Positions 26,255 through 34,436 of a stretch of 64,000 nucleotides of DNA are shown here, piece by piece. The stretch comes from Bacillus sp. 1NLA3E (GTDB lineage Bacteria; Bacillota; Bacilli; Bacillales; Cytobacillaceae): contig NC_021171.1 in the NCBI RefSeq assembly GCF_000242895.2, positions 3,444,001 through 3,508,000 of the forward strand. The letters run 5' to 3'. The notes under the pieces were generated by a model that worked only from the letters and a program-made list of their open reading frames with translations, had not been told where the DNA came from and made no database searches. Each line of letters opens with the position of its first letter. Position 1 is the stretch's first letter. The position numbers and the translations under genes were made by a program.

Positions 26255-27571
26255 TTATTTATTTCCGCGATTTAACCGTCTTTGGCGTTTTTCGACTTTT
26301 TCTACTTCTGCTTGCATTTTCTTTTTGTAGCCAGGTTTTACTTTATTAGGTTTACGGACATGTGCTTTAGCTTTTTCTTTAATTTCATCGTTTTGTTTTT
26401 GACGACTTTTCCGCTTGTTACGCTCCCCTATTACAGCCCATTCTCCCTTTTGGATATCAACATGCTTGAACTGAATACCCATTTTTTCAAGACGAATCAA
26501 TGCATCCTCATCAGATAGGTCATAAATAGTGAGTGCCACTCCAGAATTACCAGCCCTTGCTGTCCTTCCAACGCGGTGCACATAAAAGTCCAAATCAGCT
26601 GGTAGCTCGAAGTTAATAACGTGGCTTACACCATCAATATCGATGCCACGTGCTGCAAGATCTGTAGCTACAATGTATTGGAATCCTAAATCCTTCACTT
26701 GCTTCATGACCTTTTTTCGTTCACGAGGAGTTAAGTCTCCGTGGATTCGGCCAACTTTTAATCCTTTTTGAATAAGAGCATCTGCCACTTCATCAGCTGT
26801 CCTTTTTGTATTGGTAAATACAATCGCCAAGTAAGGGTTTAAAAGCTTTAACGCCTCGTAAGTTAAGGTTACCTTATTTCGATGACGTGAAGGAAGCAAT
26901 AAGTGTTCAATCTTTTCCGCAGCGATGTGTTTTGGTGCAATATGAACAAATTGGGGATTTTCCATGTATTTCTTTAAAAATGGTTTTAGCTTTTCTGGAA
27001 TAGTAGCCGAGAATACGAACATTTTTAGCTTCCCTGCCATTCTTGAAGCTACTTGGTCAACATCCTCGATAAATCCCATATCCAGCACTAAATCTGCTTC
27101 ATCGACAACTAGAATATCTGCAGTAAAAACAACTAGAGCCAGATCTTTCACAAGCTCATTGATTCTCCCTGGAGTCCCTACGACAATATGAGGCTGAATT
27201 TTTAATTTTTCAATCGTCCTCTTTTTATCCGTCCCCCCCATATAGCAACGGGCGGTAATTTCTTCTCCAGGTCGACAATGTGCAGTCATTTTAAGGATTT
27301 CCCTGTAAATCTGATCTGCTAGTTCTCTGGTTGGAGCTTGAATAACTGCCTGTACTTCTGGACGGGTCCAGTCGATTTTTTGCAGGATTGGTAAAATGTA
27401 TGCATGCGTTTTTCCTGTACCTGTTTGCGATTGGCCAATAGTGCTTTCTTCTTTTAAAACTAATGGTATGATTCGTTCTTGGATTTCAGTTGGTTCACGG
27501 AACCCCAATTCTTTTATTGCATCTATTATGAACGGTTTAAATTCATATCGATCAAACTTGGTATTATTCAT
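26255..27571 (-). CDS. cshB: DEAD-box RNA helicase CshB
   Basis: A 438-aa ATP-dependent RNA helicase linked in Bacillus to cold adaptation and ribosome or RNA processing. The motifs in order are the Q motif (REPTEIQERIIP), AQTGTGKTH-like SQTGTGKTH (Walker A), PTRELADQ, VDEAD, SAT, and in the second domain RIHGD, ATDLAARGIDI and HRVGRTARAG. The C-terminus is Lys/Arg-rich. TAAGGAG before ATG at 27571 fixes the start 11 codons inside the open frame and gives the same length as B. subtilis CshB (438 aa). Confidence 0.93.
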   Translation of the reverse strand: MNNTKFDRYEFKPFIIDAIKELGFREPTEIQERIIPLVLKEESTIGQSQTGTGKTHAYILPILQKIDWTRPEVQAVIQAPTRELADQIYREILKMTAHCRPGEEITARCYMGGTDKKRTIEKLKIQPHIVVGTPGRINELVKDLALVVFTADILVVDEADLVLDMGFIEDVDQVASRMAGKLKMFVFSATIPEKLKPFLKKYMENPQFVHIAPKHIAAEKIEHLLLPSRHRNKVTLTYEALKLLNPYLAIVFTNTKRTADEVADALIQKGLKVGRIHGDLTPRERKKVMKQVKDLGFQYIVATDLAARGIDIDGVSHVINFELPADLDFYVHRVGRTARAGNSGVALTIYDLSDEDALIRLEKMGIQFKHVDIQKGEWAVIGERNKRKSRQKQNDEIKEKAKAHVRKPNKVKPGYKKKMQAEVEKVEKRQRRLNRGNK

Positions 27572-27781
27572 TTTTTTTTGCTCCTTATTTTTCTCTAAAA
27601 ACATCCATCATTTTATTATAATAAAGTTTTCGATAAATCTCCACTTATCTTATTAGTATCCTCATCAACTATCGAAATATGAACCAACATTATTCATTCG
27701 AGCCTTCCGCTTTCTACCTAACCCTATGGAGGTTCACTGCATACTGTAAAGAGAAAGAGTGTGCGAAAGGAGGTATGAGAC

Positions 27782-28627
27782 ATGCCACAAAGACAACAAA
27801 TGCCATTTAATTGGGGGATACCCACTAATCAAATGGGTCAATTTCAACGCCCCCCTTTTAATCCGGGAATGAACAGACCTATGGGGCAAATGGGTCAGAT
27901 GGGTCAGATGGGTCAAATGCCACGAATGGGGCAAATGCGGTCACCCCAGGGCAGCCAAGGTGGGGGAATCCTTTCAAGGCTACTAGGTAAAGGAAAAACG
28001 GCAAGGGGAGGATTCCTTGGAATGAACCCCATGGCCGGTGGAGGAGCAGCACCTGGAGGTTCCTTTTTAAAGTCGTTCACCAACCCAACTGCAATTTCTG
28101 GATTTCTAAATAATACCCAACAAGTACTACGGGCTGCTCAACAAATCGGACCGATGGTTTCACAATACGGACCACTCATGCGGAATTTACCAGCCATGTG
28201 GAGGCTATACCGTGGATTAAAAGATGGAACAGTAGAAAACGCAGAAGATCAGGATGATCAATCTACAGAGTCAAAGGGTAAGGATGAATCATCAAGTACT
28301 TCGAAAGATAAAAAAACTTCTAGAGCAGAATCTCGTCAGTCAATCATTCGAAAAAGTAAACCTTTAACAGCCAATGGTGTAGAGAACAGAGATTTTAGTG
28401 GTAGAATGGCAAACGAGGAAGAAAGTCAGGATAATCGAAGCCGAAAAAGAAGGAGAAGCACTAGCGCCACCGAGGATAGGAAGAATAAAGTCCAAATCAC
28501 AAACAAGTCCCGTGAATCGGTAGCCAATAAAGAAAGGAAAGGTCATTCTACTGAATACGATTGGGATGATGAGTCAGAGGATAAACCGATTCAAAAAGGA
28601 AACTCTATCCCAAGACTTTATATATAA
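27782..28627 (+). CDS. yqfQ: VrrA/YqfQ-like spore-associated protein
   Basis: A 281-aa protein. An N-terminal Met/Gln/Pro-rich region contains tandem MGQ triplets; a Gly-rich middle (GGGILSRLLGKGK) and a helical segment (GFLNNTQQVLRAAQQIGPMVSQYGPL) follow; the C-terminal 120 residues are a highly charged, disordered Ser/Lys/Arg/Glu tail. The layout and position between cshB and ispH match the VrrA (B. anthracis) and YqfQ family. AAAGGAGG precedes the ATG. Function is not established. The repeat region is prone to length change. Confidence 0.8.
   Translation: MPQRQQMPFNWGIPTNQMGQFQRPPFNPGMNRPMGQMGQMGQMGQMPRMGQMRSPQGSQGGGILSRLLGKGKTARGGFLGMNPMAGGGAAPGGSFLKSFTNPTAISGFLNNTQQVLRAAQQIGPMVSQYGPLMRNLPAMWRLYRGLKDGTVENAEDQDDQSTESKGKDESSSTSKDKKTSRAESRQSIIRKSKPLTANGVENRDFSGRMANEEESQDNRSRKRRRSTSATEDRKNKVQITNKSRESVANKERKGHSTEYDWDDESEDKPIQKGNSIPRLYI
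27881..27934 (+). repeat. In-frame 9-bp tandem repeat (MGQ)
   Basis: Six 9-bp units, ATGGGGCAA, ATGGGTCAG twice, ATGGGTCAA, one diverged unit (ATGCCACGA) and ATGGGGCAA. They encode Met-Gly-Gln five times and Met-Pro-Arg once. Copy-number changes keep the frame, as at the vrrA VNTR of B. anthracis. Confidence 0.9.
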
Positions 28628-28666
28628 TTATGTTATGGATTCCATGACACTATTGATGCTTATTTT

Positions 28667-28708
28667 AAGCTGCCCATAGCCTACCTGGCATATATGAGCA
28701 GCCTTTTT
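28667..28708 (+). terminator. Terminator of the VrrA-like gene
   Basis: GCTGCCCATA pairs with TATGAGCAGC with one mismatch around a 14-nt loop, followed by CTTTTT. Confidence 0.55.
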
Positions 28709-28745
28709 GTTGTTTGGAGTTTTCGATAAATTTCTTTATATTCCG

Positions 28746-28905
28746 CTATGTTAAAGCTCATTGTTGGTTTTGCGCACATTTTGATTGGTGTGGATACAGC
28801 GAGACTCCTGTGTGGGCGGAAGCTGGTCTTTGGAGAGCCCGCTGAGGAGGCTCCTGGACCGTCCTAATATGCTTTCTAGTGCCTGCAGAGGTAATCCACA
28901 GACAT
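28746..28905. repeat. Decayed relative of the GC-rich repeat
   Basis: GTTAAAGCTCATTGTTG, then TGATTGGTGTGGA, CGAGACTCCTG and GCTGAGGAGGCTCCTGG follow the order of the reverse-oriented repeat (compare 54928-55112) but with many substitutions and small deletions. I regard it as an old copy; the palindromes are no longer intact. Confidence 0.45.
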
Positions 28906-28951
28906 GTTCAATACAACCTCATATAAAAGCATTCTTCGAATATCCACGCTT

Positions 28952-28980
28952 TTGAATTCTATTGAGAAGTCTTATATAAT
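28952..28980 (+). promoter_or_regulatory. ispH promoter
   Basis: TTGAAT (28952-28957) and TATAAT (28975-28980) are exactly 17 bp apart, a good SigA-type promoter. Transcription would start about 40 bases before the ispH start codon. Confidence 0.7.
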
Positions 28981-28993
28981 AAATAAATATAAA

Positions 28994-29010
28994 AGGAGTT
29001 ATTTATGTAA
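28994..29010 (+). promoter_or_regulatory. Start-stop element in the ispH leader
   Basis: AAAGGAG, six bases, then ATG at 29005-29007 followed at once by TAA. It has a complete ribosome site but encodes only Met. The true ispH ribosome site (AGGGGG) and ATG lie 20 bases further on. It could hold or feed ribosomes to ispH, or be chance. Confidence 0.4.
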
Positions 29011-29029
29011 ATTAGGGGGAAACAAATTC

Positions 29030-29971
29030 ATGAATGTTATTAAAATTTCACCACGGGGATATTGTTACGGTGTTGTCGATGCTATGGTCATTGCTCGAAA
29101 TGCCGCTTTAGATAAAACTTTACCTAGACCAATTTATATACTAGGGATGATTGTTCACAATAAACATGTTACCGACGCCTTTGAGGAAGAAGGAATTATT
29201 ACCTTAGACGGAAAAAACCGTCTTGAAATCCTCGAGAAAGTAGATAAGGGTACCGTTATTTTTACTGCACATGGGATTTCTCCTGAAGTTCGTGAATTAG
29301 CTAAACAAAAGGGATTGGTGACAATTGATGCCACTTGCCCTGATGTGACGAAAACTCACAACTTGATTTTGGAAAAAGAAAAAGAAGGTTACCAAATTAT
29401 TTATATAGGAAAAAAAGGACATCCTGAGCCAGAAGGAGCTGTCGGAGTTGCACCTCACGCAGTCCACTTGGTAGAAACAGTGGCAGATGTCGAGTCGCTC
29501 ACATTATCTGCAGATCATATTATTGTGACCAACCAAACAACCATGAGCCAATGGGATGTCAATCACATCATGGAAACAGTAAAAAATAAATTTCCTCATG
29601 TTGAAATCCATAATGAAATTTGTATGGCAACTCAAGTGCGCCAAGAAGCAGTGGCGGATAAAGCGAGTGAGGCTGATGTATTAATTGTGGTTGGTGATCC
29701 CAAAAGCAATAACTCAAACCGGCTCGCCCAAGTTTCTGAAGAAATTGCTTCAACTAAGGCCTACCGAATCGCAGATATTACTGAATTGAATTTGGACTGG
29801 TTAAAGGATGCAAAGACGGTTGCTGTTACTTCAGGTGCCTCCACTCCTACACCTATCACTAAGGAAGTCATCACGTTTCTTGAACAATTCGATCCAGCTA
29901 ATGAGTTGACTTGGGTAAAAGAAAAGAAAGTTCCCTTAAATAAGATTTTACCGAAGATAAAGAATACTTAA
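29030..29971 (+). CDS. ispH: HMB-PP reductase IspH (MEP pathway)
   Basis: A 313-aa iron-sulfur enzyme producing IPP and DMAPP, the last MEP step after IspG. The three conserved cysteines are in [15 protein letters not shown] and [16 protein letters not shown] and the SNNSNRL substrate motif are also present. The frame is open 42 codons upstream, but AGGGGGAAAC before ATG at 29030 and the family N-terminus [14 protein letters not shown] fix the start. Its own promoter is at 28952-28980, and a start-stop element lies between. Confidence 0.95.
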   Translation: MNVIKISPRGYCYGVVDAMVIARNAALDKTLPRPIYILGMIVHNKHVTDAFEEEGIITLDGKNRLEILEKVDKGTVIFTAHGISPEVRELAKQKGLVTIDATCPDVTKTHNLILEKEKEGYQIIYIGKKGHPEPEGAVGVAPHAVHLVETVADVESLTLSADHIIVTNQTTMSQWDVNHIMETVKNKFPHVEIHNEICMATQVRQEAVADKASEADVLIVVGDPKSNNSNRLAQVSEEIASTKAYRIADITELNLDWLKDAKTVAVTSGASTPTPITKEVITFLEQFDPANELTWVKEKKVPLNKILPKIKNT

Positions 29972-29979
29972 GAAATGGC

Positions 29980-30018
29980 GAATAGACTGTCGAGAAACTC
30001 TCGACAGTCTATTCTTTT
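29980..30018 (+). terminator. ispH terminator
   Basis: GAATAGACTGTCGAGA pairs perfectly with TCTCGACAGTCTATTC around three bases, then TTTT. Confidence 0.88.
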
Positions 30019-30087
30019 ACCTAAAAAACTTAGTAATTCACCGCGTTATAATATTATTAATAATTATTAATAAATAGGCTGTTCACT

Positions 30088-30230
30088 AGGTCTGTTGATT
30101 TCCGTTCCAGACGCTTCGCTTTCCGCGGGGCGGGCGGTGAGCCTCCTCGGCGCTTAAGCGCCTGCGGGGTCTCACCTGTCCCGCTGCTCCCGCAGGAGTC
30201 TTCGCGCCTTCCACTCCAATCAACAGGTCC
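30088..30230 (+). repeat. GC-rich palindromic repeat, copy F
   Basis: A full core from TGTTGATTTCCG to CCAATCAACA with intact nested palindromes. The arms differ from the other copies: AGGTCTGTTGATT on the left and AATCAACAGGTCC on the right, giving short terminal inverted repeats. It lies between the convergent genes ispH and yqfO, between their two terminators. Confidence 0.85.
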
Positions 30231-30310
30231 GTTAACATAGAACTCATATTAAAATTGGCATTTAATGTTCTAACAAAATGAAAAATTGCCAAGAAAATAA
30301 CCTTTCTCGA

Positions 30311-30346
30311 AAATAAGAGGCTATCTCAAAAGACAGCCTCTTATTT
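30311..30346. terminator. yqfO terminator
   Basis: AAATAAGAGGCTATCT pairs with AGACAGCCTCTTATTT with one mismatch; As and Ts on both sides make it usable on either strand. Confidence 0.8.
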
Positions 30347-30398
30347 TTTAAGCTCTGTTGACTTTTATTCTTTTTCGGACACTGCCTTCCGTCCATCA

Positions 30399-31514
30399 TC
30401 AAACAAACTGAAATGGATCGGTATTGAGCTCTGACGGGAAGATATTAACTTCATAGCCCTTTTCACCACACATTTTCTCCAAAACATTTGTGACCCCCTG
30501 TTTCATCACCATTTCAACGTGATGACCTGGATCGATGATATTTAAGCCCGAAAGCATCGCATCATGGGCAACATGATAGTACATATCGCCTGTTACATAC
30601 ACATCTGCACCTTTAAACTTTGCTTGACTCCAATACTTATTACCGTCACCACCTAGAACAGCAACCTTTTTAATTGGAGTTCGCAAATCCCCTACTACGC
30701 GGATGCCGCTTAGTCCAAATACCTTTTTCACATGATTAGCAAAATCCCCCAAGCTTATTTCAGCTACCGTTCCTATTCTGCCAAGACCTAGCTGTTCCCC
30801 TTTATTATCCAAAGGATAAATATCGTAAGCCACCTCTTCGTATGGATGGGCCTTTAGCATGGCAATTAGTACCTTTTTTTCGATTGATTCCGGAAAAATT
30901 GTTTCAATACGATCCTCTTGAACCGCTTCAACTACTCCGGGACTTCCGATGAACGGGTTTGCCATCTTTCCGGGAAGAAAATGACCTGTTCCCTCACCGC
31001 TATACGTACAATGACTGTAGTTTCCAATTGCCCCTGCTCCAACTTCACCTAAAGCGTTCCGAACCTGTTCATTATGTGTTCTAGGTACAAAAACAACTAA
31101 TTTTTTTAATTTCATTTCATAGGTTGGTACTAACAGTTCTACATTTTGCAAACCAAGTGCTTCAGCCAAGAGGTCATTGACCCCACCGCTGACAACGTCC
31201 AAATTTGTATGCGCAGCATACACAGCAATGTCATGCTTAATCAATTTTTCGATAGTCCGCCCTTGGGCTGTGTCGGTGGCTATTTTTTGTAAGGGGCGGA
31301 AAATAGGCGGATGATGAGCAATAATTAATTGAACATTTTTTTGAATCGCCTCATCTACAACATTCTCGAGTAAGTCTAACGTAATCATGACGTTTTCAAC
31401 CGGTTTGTTTAAGCGTCCTATTTGCAACCCAATTTTATCTCCTTCCATGGCATAACCTTTCGGAGAAAATTGCTCAAACAATCCTATGATTTCATGACCA
31501 TTGACCTTTTTCAT
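30399..31514 (-). CDS. yqfO: Nif3-family metal-binding protein YqfO
   Basis: A 371-aa protein of the Nif3/YbgI fold (often annotated as GTP cyclohydrolase 1 type 2). The dinuclear metal site is seen in IIAHHPPIF near residue 68 and in the C-terminal GHHVEMVMKQG. A middle insertion of about 100 residues (KKLVVFVPRTHNEQVRNALGEVGAG) is the CutA-like domain typical of Bacillus YqfO. The cellular role is not settled. Its start overlaps the trmK stop by 4 bp, implying coupled translation. Confidence 0.9.
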   Translation of the reverse strand: MKKVNGHEIIGLFEQFSPKGYAMEGDKIGLQIGRLNKPVENVMITLDLLENVVDEAIQKNVQLIIAHHPPIFRPLQKIATDTAQGRTIEKLIKHDIAVYAAHTNLDVVSGGVNDLLAEALGLQNVELLVPTYEMKLKKLVVFVPRTHNEQVRNALGEVGAGAIGNYSHCTYSGEGTGHFLPGKMANPFIGSPGVVEAVQEDRIETIFPESIEKKVLIAMLKAHPYEEVAYDIYPLDNKGEQLGLGRIGTVAEISLGDFANHVKKVFGLSGIRVVGDLRTPIKKVAVLGGDGNKYWSQAKFKGADVYVTGDMYYHVAHDAMLSGLNIIDPGHHVEMVMKQGVTNVLEKMCGEKGYEVNIFPSELNTDPFQFV

Positions 31515-32221
31515 GCTTTTAAAGCCCCCTCAACAATCTTTATTTTTTGCAAAAGCTCCTGTCTTTTTAACCTATTTTCAGGTTTATCCCCTGCATGTTC
31601 AATTGCTGCCAAGATACGTTGCCAATTTTCCTTTTCTCCTTGCCATTTCTGCTTAAACGCCTCATTTTGCTGTCTTTTTAAGAAAGGACCGAGTAATAGT
31701 CCTTCTTCAATATCATCGTCGTAGCACGTAAGAGGATCCCCCTGTTCCGCAACAAGTATTTCATAAACCTTACCGTCTTCAGAAATAATTTCTTCATCAA
31801 TAAGTTTCCATCCATTATTTATTAACCATTTACGGAGTGTACTAGAGCCCACATTTGGCTGTAGGACTAATCGTTTTATCTTTCCTAGCTTAGACTTACC
31901 TCGTTCTAAAATAGCGGATATCAGTGCCCCCCCCATCCCACAGATCGTAATACAATCGACCTCATCATGTGCAATAACCTCGAGCCCATCACCTAGCCGA
32001 ACAAATATTTTTGACACAAGCCCCTCAAGTTCCACCTGCCTGACAGCGGATTGAAACGGACCTTCTACTACCTCACCAGCTATTGCGAAAGGAACAATTC
32101 CTTTTTGGACAACATGACAAGGAAGATAGGCATGGTCTGAGCCAATATCCGCTAATCTAAAACCATCCGGAATATATTTAACAACCGTTTGTAGTCTATG
32201 CGATAATATTTCAGTATTCAT
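31511..32221 (-). CDS. trmK: tRNA (adenine22-N1)-methyltransferase TrmK
   Basis: A 236-aa SAM-dependent enzyme methylating A22 of tRNA (yqfN in B. subtilis). The SAM motif is LADIGSDHAYLPCH and the later motif is CITICGMGGALI. A C-terminal coiled-coil region follows (EKENWQRILAAIEHAGDK). The frame opens six codons earlier, but MNTEILSHRLQTV at 32221 corresponds to the family start. The ribosome site is weak. A repeat element lies immediately upstream. Confidence 0.92.
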   Translation of the reverse strand: MNTEILSHRLQTVVKYIPDGFRLADIGSDHAYLPCHVVQKGIVPFAIAGEVVEGPFQSAVRQVELEGLVSKIFVRLGDGLEVIAHDEVDCITICGMGGALISAILERGKSKLGKIKRLVLQPNVGSSTLRKWLINNGWKLIDEEIISEDGKVYEILVAEQGDPLTCYDDDIEEGLLLGPFLKRQQNEAFKQKWQGEKENWQRILAAIEHAGDKPENRLKRQELLQKIKIVEGALKA

Positions 32222-32256
32222 AAGTACCCACACTTTCATTCATTTGCTTTTATATT

Positions 32257-32442
32257 GGCTCTGTTAAACAAGAATGTTGATTTCCGTTCCAGGCACTCGC
32301 TTTCCGCGGGGCGGGCGGTGAGCCTCCTCGTCGCTTAAGCGCCTGTGGGGTCTCACTTGTCCCGCTGCTCCCGCAGGAGTCTTCGTGCCCTCCACTCCAA
32401 TCAACATTGTACAAAATATCAACATTGAGCTTTAACACAGCC
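32257..32442 (+). repeat. GC-rich palindromic repeat, copy G
   Basis: 186 bp with terminal inverted repeats GGCTCTGTTAAA and TTTAACACAGCC. The core has the same nested palindromes as copies A, F and H. Its arms match those of the core-deleted derivative at 15181-15278 and copy H at 54928-55112, so these three form a subfamily. Confidence 0.88.
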
Positions 32443-32472
32443 TTTATATTAAATAACACTCTCCTAAGTATA

Positions 32473-32506
32473 GAAAAAGTCCCTTGCATATGCAAAGGAC
32501 TTCTTC
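32473..32506 (-). terminator. cccA terminator
   Basis: AAGTCCTTTGCA and TGCAAGGGACTT arms (minus strand) end in a T run, just past the cccA stop codon. Confidence 0.75.
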
Positions 32507-32512
32507 TAAAGG

Positions 32513-32878
32513 TTACTTTAGGGTCTTTAACCATTTTACCATTTCAGGTGCTTTATCCTCAGAAACTAAACCAGGAGGCATTGCATTTTTTCCTTTTGTG
32601 ATGATGGTTTTAATTTCATCATCAGATCTACGAGTACCTACCCCTTTTAACTTTGGACCAACGCCACCTTGATATTGGTCCCCGTGACAACCGATACAGC
32701 TCTTTTGATAGATGTCTTCTGGTTTTTCAGCAACTGTTTCAGTTTTCGTCCCGCCACCATCTTTCTCTTCAGCAAGATCTTTTGCATCCCCTAGCCCTTT
32801 GAATGATAGCAAAAACATTAACCCAATTCCAAACACCATGATGACCACGAACGGAATGATCGGATTACGATTCATCAT
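32513..32878 (-). CDS. cccA: Cytochrome c-550
   Basis: A 121-aa membrane-anchored c-type cytochrome carrying electrons to terminal oxidase outside the membrane. One N-terminal membrane segment (about residues 8-26) is followed by a Lys/Glu/Gly linker and a haem domain with CIGCH and the axial Met in NAMPPG. AGGAGG precedes the first of two ATGs. The haem domain and place beside sigA match B. subtilis cccA. A possible cre site lies upstream. Confidence 0.93.
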   Translation of the reverse strand: MMNRNPIIPFVVIMVFGIGLMFLLSFKGLGDAKDLAEEKDGGGTKTETVAEKPEDIYQKSCIGCHGDQYQGGVGPKLKGVGTRRSDDEIKTIITKGKNAMPPGLVSEDKAPEMVKWLKTLK

Positions 32879-33220
32879 TTTACCCTCCTATGTAATAACG
32901 ATCAGTAAATAAGTCTTACAAACAATTCTATTTTACTTGAAAATTCAAAATAGGAAAAGCCCTAAAGTAAACTTTATCACAGGAAGTTACAAAGATTGTA
33001 TAAATAACCATAATAATTGAACTGAAATTCATATTGAATACGCTTTCATTTACAGTTATAATCAAAGTAGGTATTCTAAATATTTAAAACATTCAGAATT
33101 TGTTTCACCCGTTTTTAGAAGTCATTTGCAAACTAAAAGATAATTCAGTAAAATAATATCAAATAATGTTGAAGTGTATTTTAGATGCCATCCTAAAGTT
33201 GTTTCAAACAGATAGAATAA
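32879..33220. other. Gene-free region between cccA and sigA
   Basis: About 340 AT-rich bases upstream of cccA. On the minus strand TGAAAGCGTATTCA (33035-33048) matches the CcpA cre consensus TGWAANCGNTNWCA except at one position. TTGTAA and TACTTT 17 bp apart (about 32957-32985) are a possible cccA promoter. No ORF is supported. Catabolite control of cccA is an inference only. Confidence 0.4.
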
Positions 33221-33256
33221 AAAAATAGCCTACTTCAAAGGAAGTAAGCTATTTTT
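33221..33256 (-). terminator. sigA terminator
   Basis: AAAAATAGCTTACTTC pairs with GAAGTAGGCTATTTTT (minus strand) with one mismatch; it lies directly after the sigA stop codon. Confidence 0.85.
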
Positions 33257-33263
33257 AATAACT

Positions 33264-34391
33264 TTATTCTAGAAAATCCTTTAAACGTTTACTACGACTT
33301 GGGTGTCTAAGTTTTCGTAGTGCTTTGGCTTCAATTTGGCGAATCCGTTCCCGAGTAACACCAAAGACCTTACCAACCTCTTCAAGTGTCCTTGTGCGGC
33401 CATCGTCTAAACCAAAACGAAGACGAAGTACATTTTCTTCACGGTCAGTCAATGTATCGAGCACATCTTCCAGCTGTTCTTTCAACAACTCGTAGGCAGC
33501 ATGCTCAGAAGGAGATGTGGCATCCTGATCTTCTATGAAATCACCAAGATGGGAATCATCTTCTTCCCCGATTGGAGTTTCTAAAGATACAGGTTCTTGA
33601 GCTATTTTTAAAATTTCACGAACCTTATCAGGAGTTAAATCCATATCCTCGGCAATTTCTTCTGGAGTTGGTTCACGCCCAAGATCCTGAAGTAATTGTC
33701 TTTGAACCCTGATCAATTTATTAATTGTTTCAACCATATGCACTGGAATACGAATCGTTCTAGCTTGGTCGGCAATTGCTCGAGTGATGGCCTGACGAAT
33801 CCACCATGTAGCATACGTACTGAATTTAAAACCTTTTCGATAATCGAATTTTTCAACTGCCTTAATTAGCCCCATATTGCCTTCTTGAATAAGATCAAGG
33901 AAAAGCATTCCGCGTCCAACATAACGCTTGGCAATGCTGACAACAAGCCTTAGATTAGCCTCGGCAAGACGTCTTTTTGCTTCTTCGTCGCCTTCTTCAA
34001 TTCGAGTTGCTAAATTGATCTCCTCTTCAGCTGAAAGTAGATCGACACGGCCAATTTCCTTTAAGTACATTCGAACTGGATCATTGATTTTAACACCTGG
34101 AGGTACACTGAGGTCGTTTAAGTCAAACTCTTCCTCATCCTCTTTCGATAAATCCGGACCACTCGGGTCCTCATCATCACTATCTCCATTTAATTCAATC
34201 CCCTGGTCCCCTAAGAACTCATAAAACTCATCCATTTGATGAGAATCTAATTCAAACTGAGCCAATTTCTCTGCTATGTCATCATAATTAAGGACACCTG
34301 TTTTTTTACCAGTTAGTGTTAACTGGTCCTTCATTTGTTCCAGGGTCATCTCTGAATCAACCTCTTTTGAACGGGCTGGTTTTTCAGCCAT
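33264..34391 (-). CDS. sigA: RNA polymerase primary sigma factor SigA
   Basis: A 375-aa housekeeping sigma factor. Region 1.2 is [21 protein letters not shown]; region 2 has [32 protein letters not shown] split over helices 2.2-2.4; region 3 is [16 protein letters not shown]; region 4.2 HTH is [18 protein letters not shown]. An acidic N-terminal linker is normal for Bacillus. AAGGAGGGGGACAT before ATG at 34391 fixes the start six codons into the open frame. It follows dnaG by 45 bp in the conserved dnaG-sigA operon. Confidence 0.97.
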   Translation of the reverse strand: MAEKPARSKEVDSEMTLEQMKDQLTLTGKKTGVLNYDDIAEKLAQFELDSHQMDEFYEFLGDQGIELNGDSDDEDPSGPDLSKEDEEEFDLNDLSVPPGVKINDPVRMYLKEIGRVDLLSAEEEINLATRIEEGDEEAKRRLAEANLRLVVSIAKRYVGRGMLFLDLIQEGNMGLIKAVEKFDYRKGFKFSTYATWWIRQAITRAIADQARTIRIPVHMVETINKLIRVQRQLLQDLGREPTPEEIAEDMDLTPDKVREILKIAQEPVSLETPIGEEDDSHLGDFIEDQDATSPSEHAAYELLKEQLEDVLDTLTDREENVLRLRFGLDDGRTRTLEEVGKVFGVTRERIRQIEAKALRKLRHPSRSKRLKDFLE

Positions 34392-34436
34392 ATGTCCCCC
34401 TCCTTCCAAAAATCAAAGAACAATCGATATTGATAT

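Noticed and set aside
27734-27934. Minus-strand ORF rich in THL repeats
   Set aside because: It is the mirror of the MGQ tandem repeat in the VrrA-like gene.
30086-30292. 68-codon ORF
   Set aside because: It is the translation of repeat copy F.
32250-32534. 94-codon ORF
   Set aside because: It covers repeat copy G and the cccA terminator.
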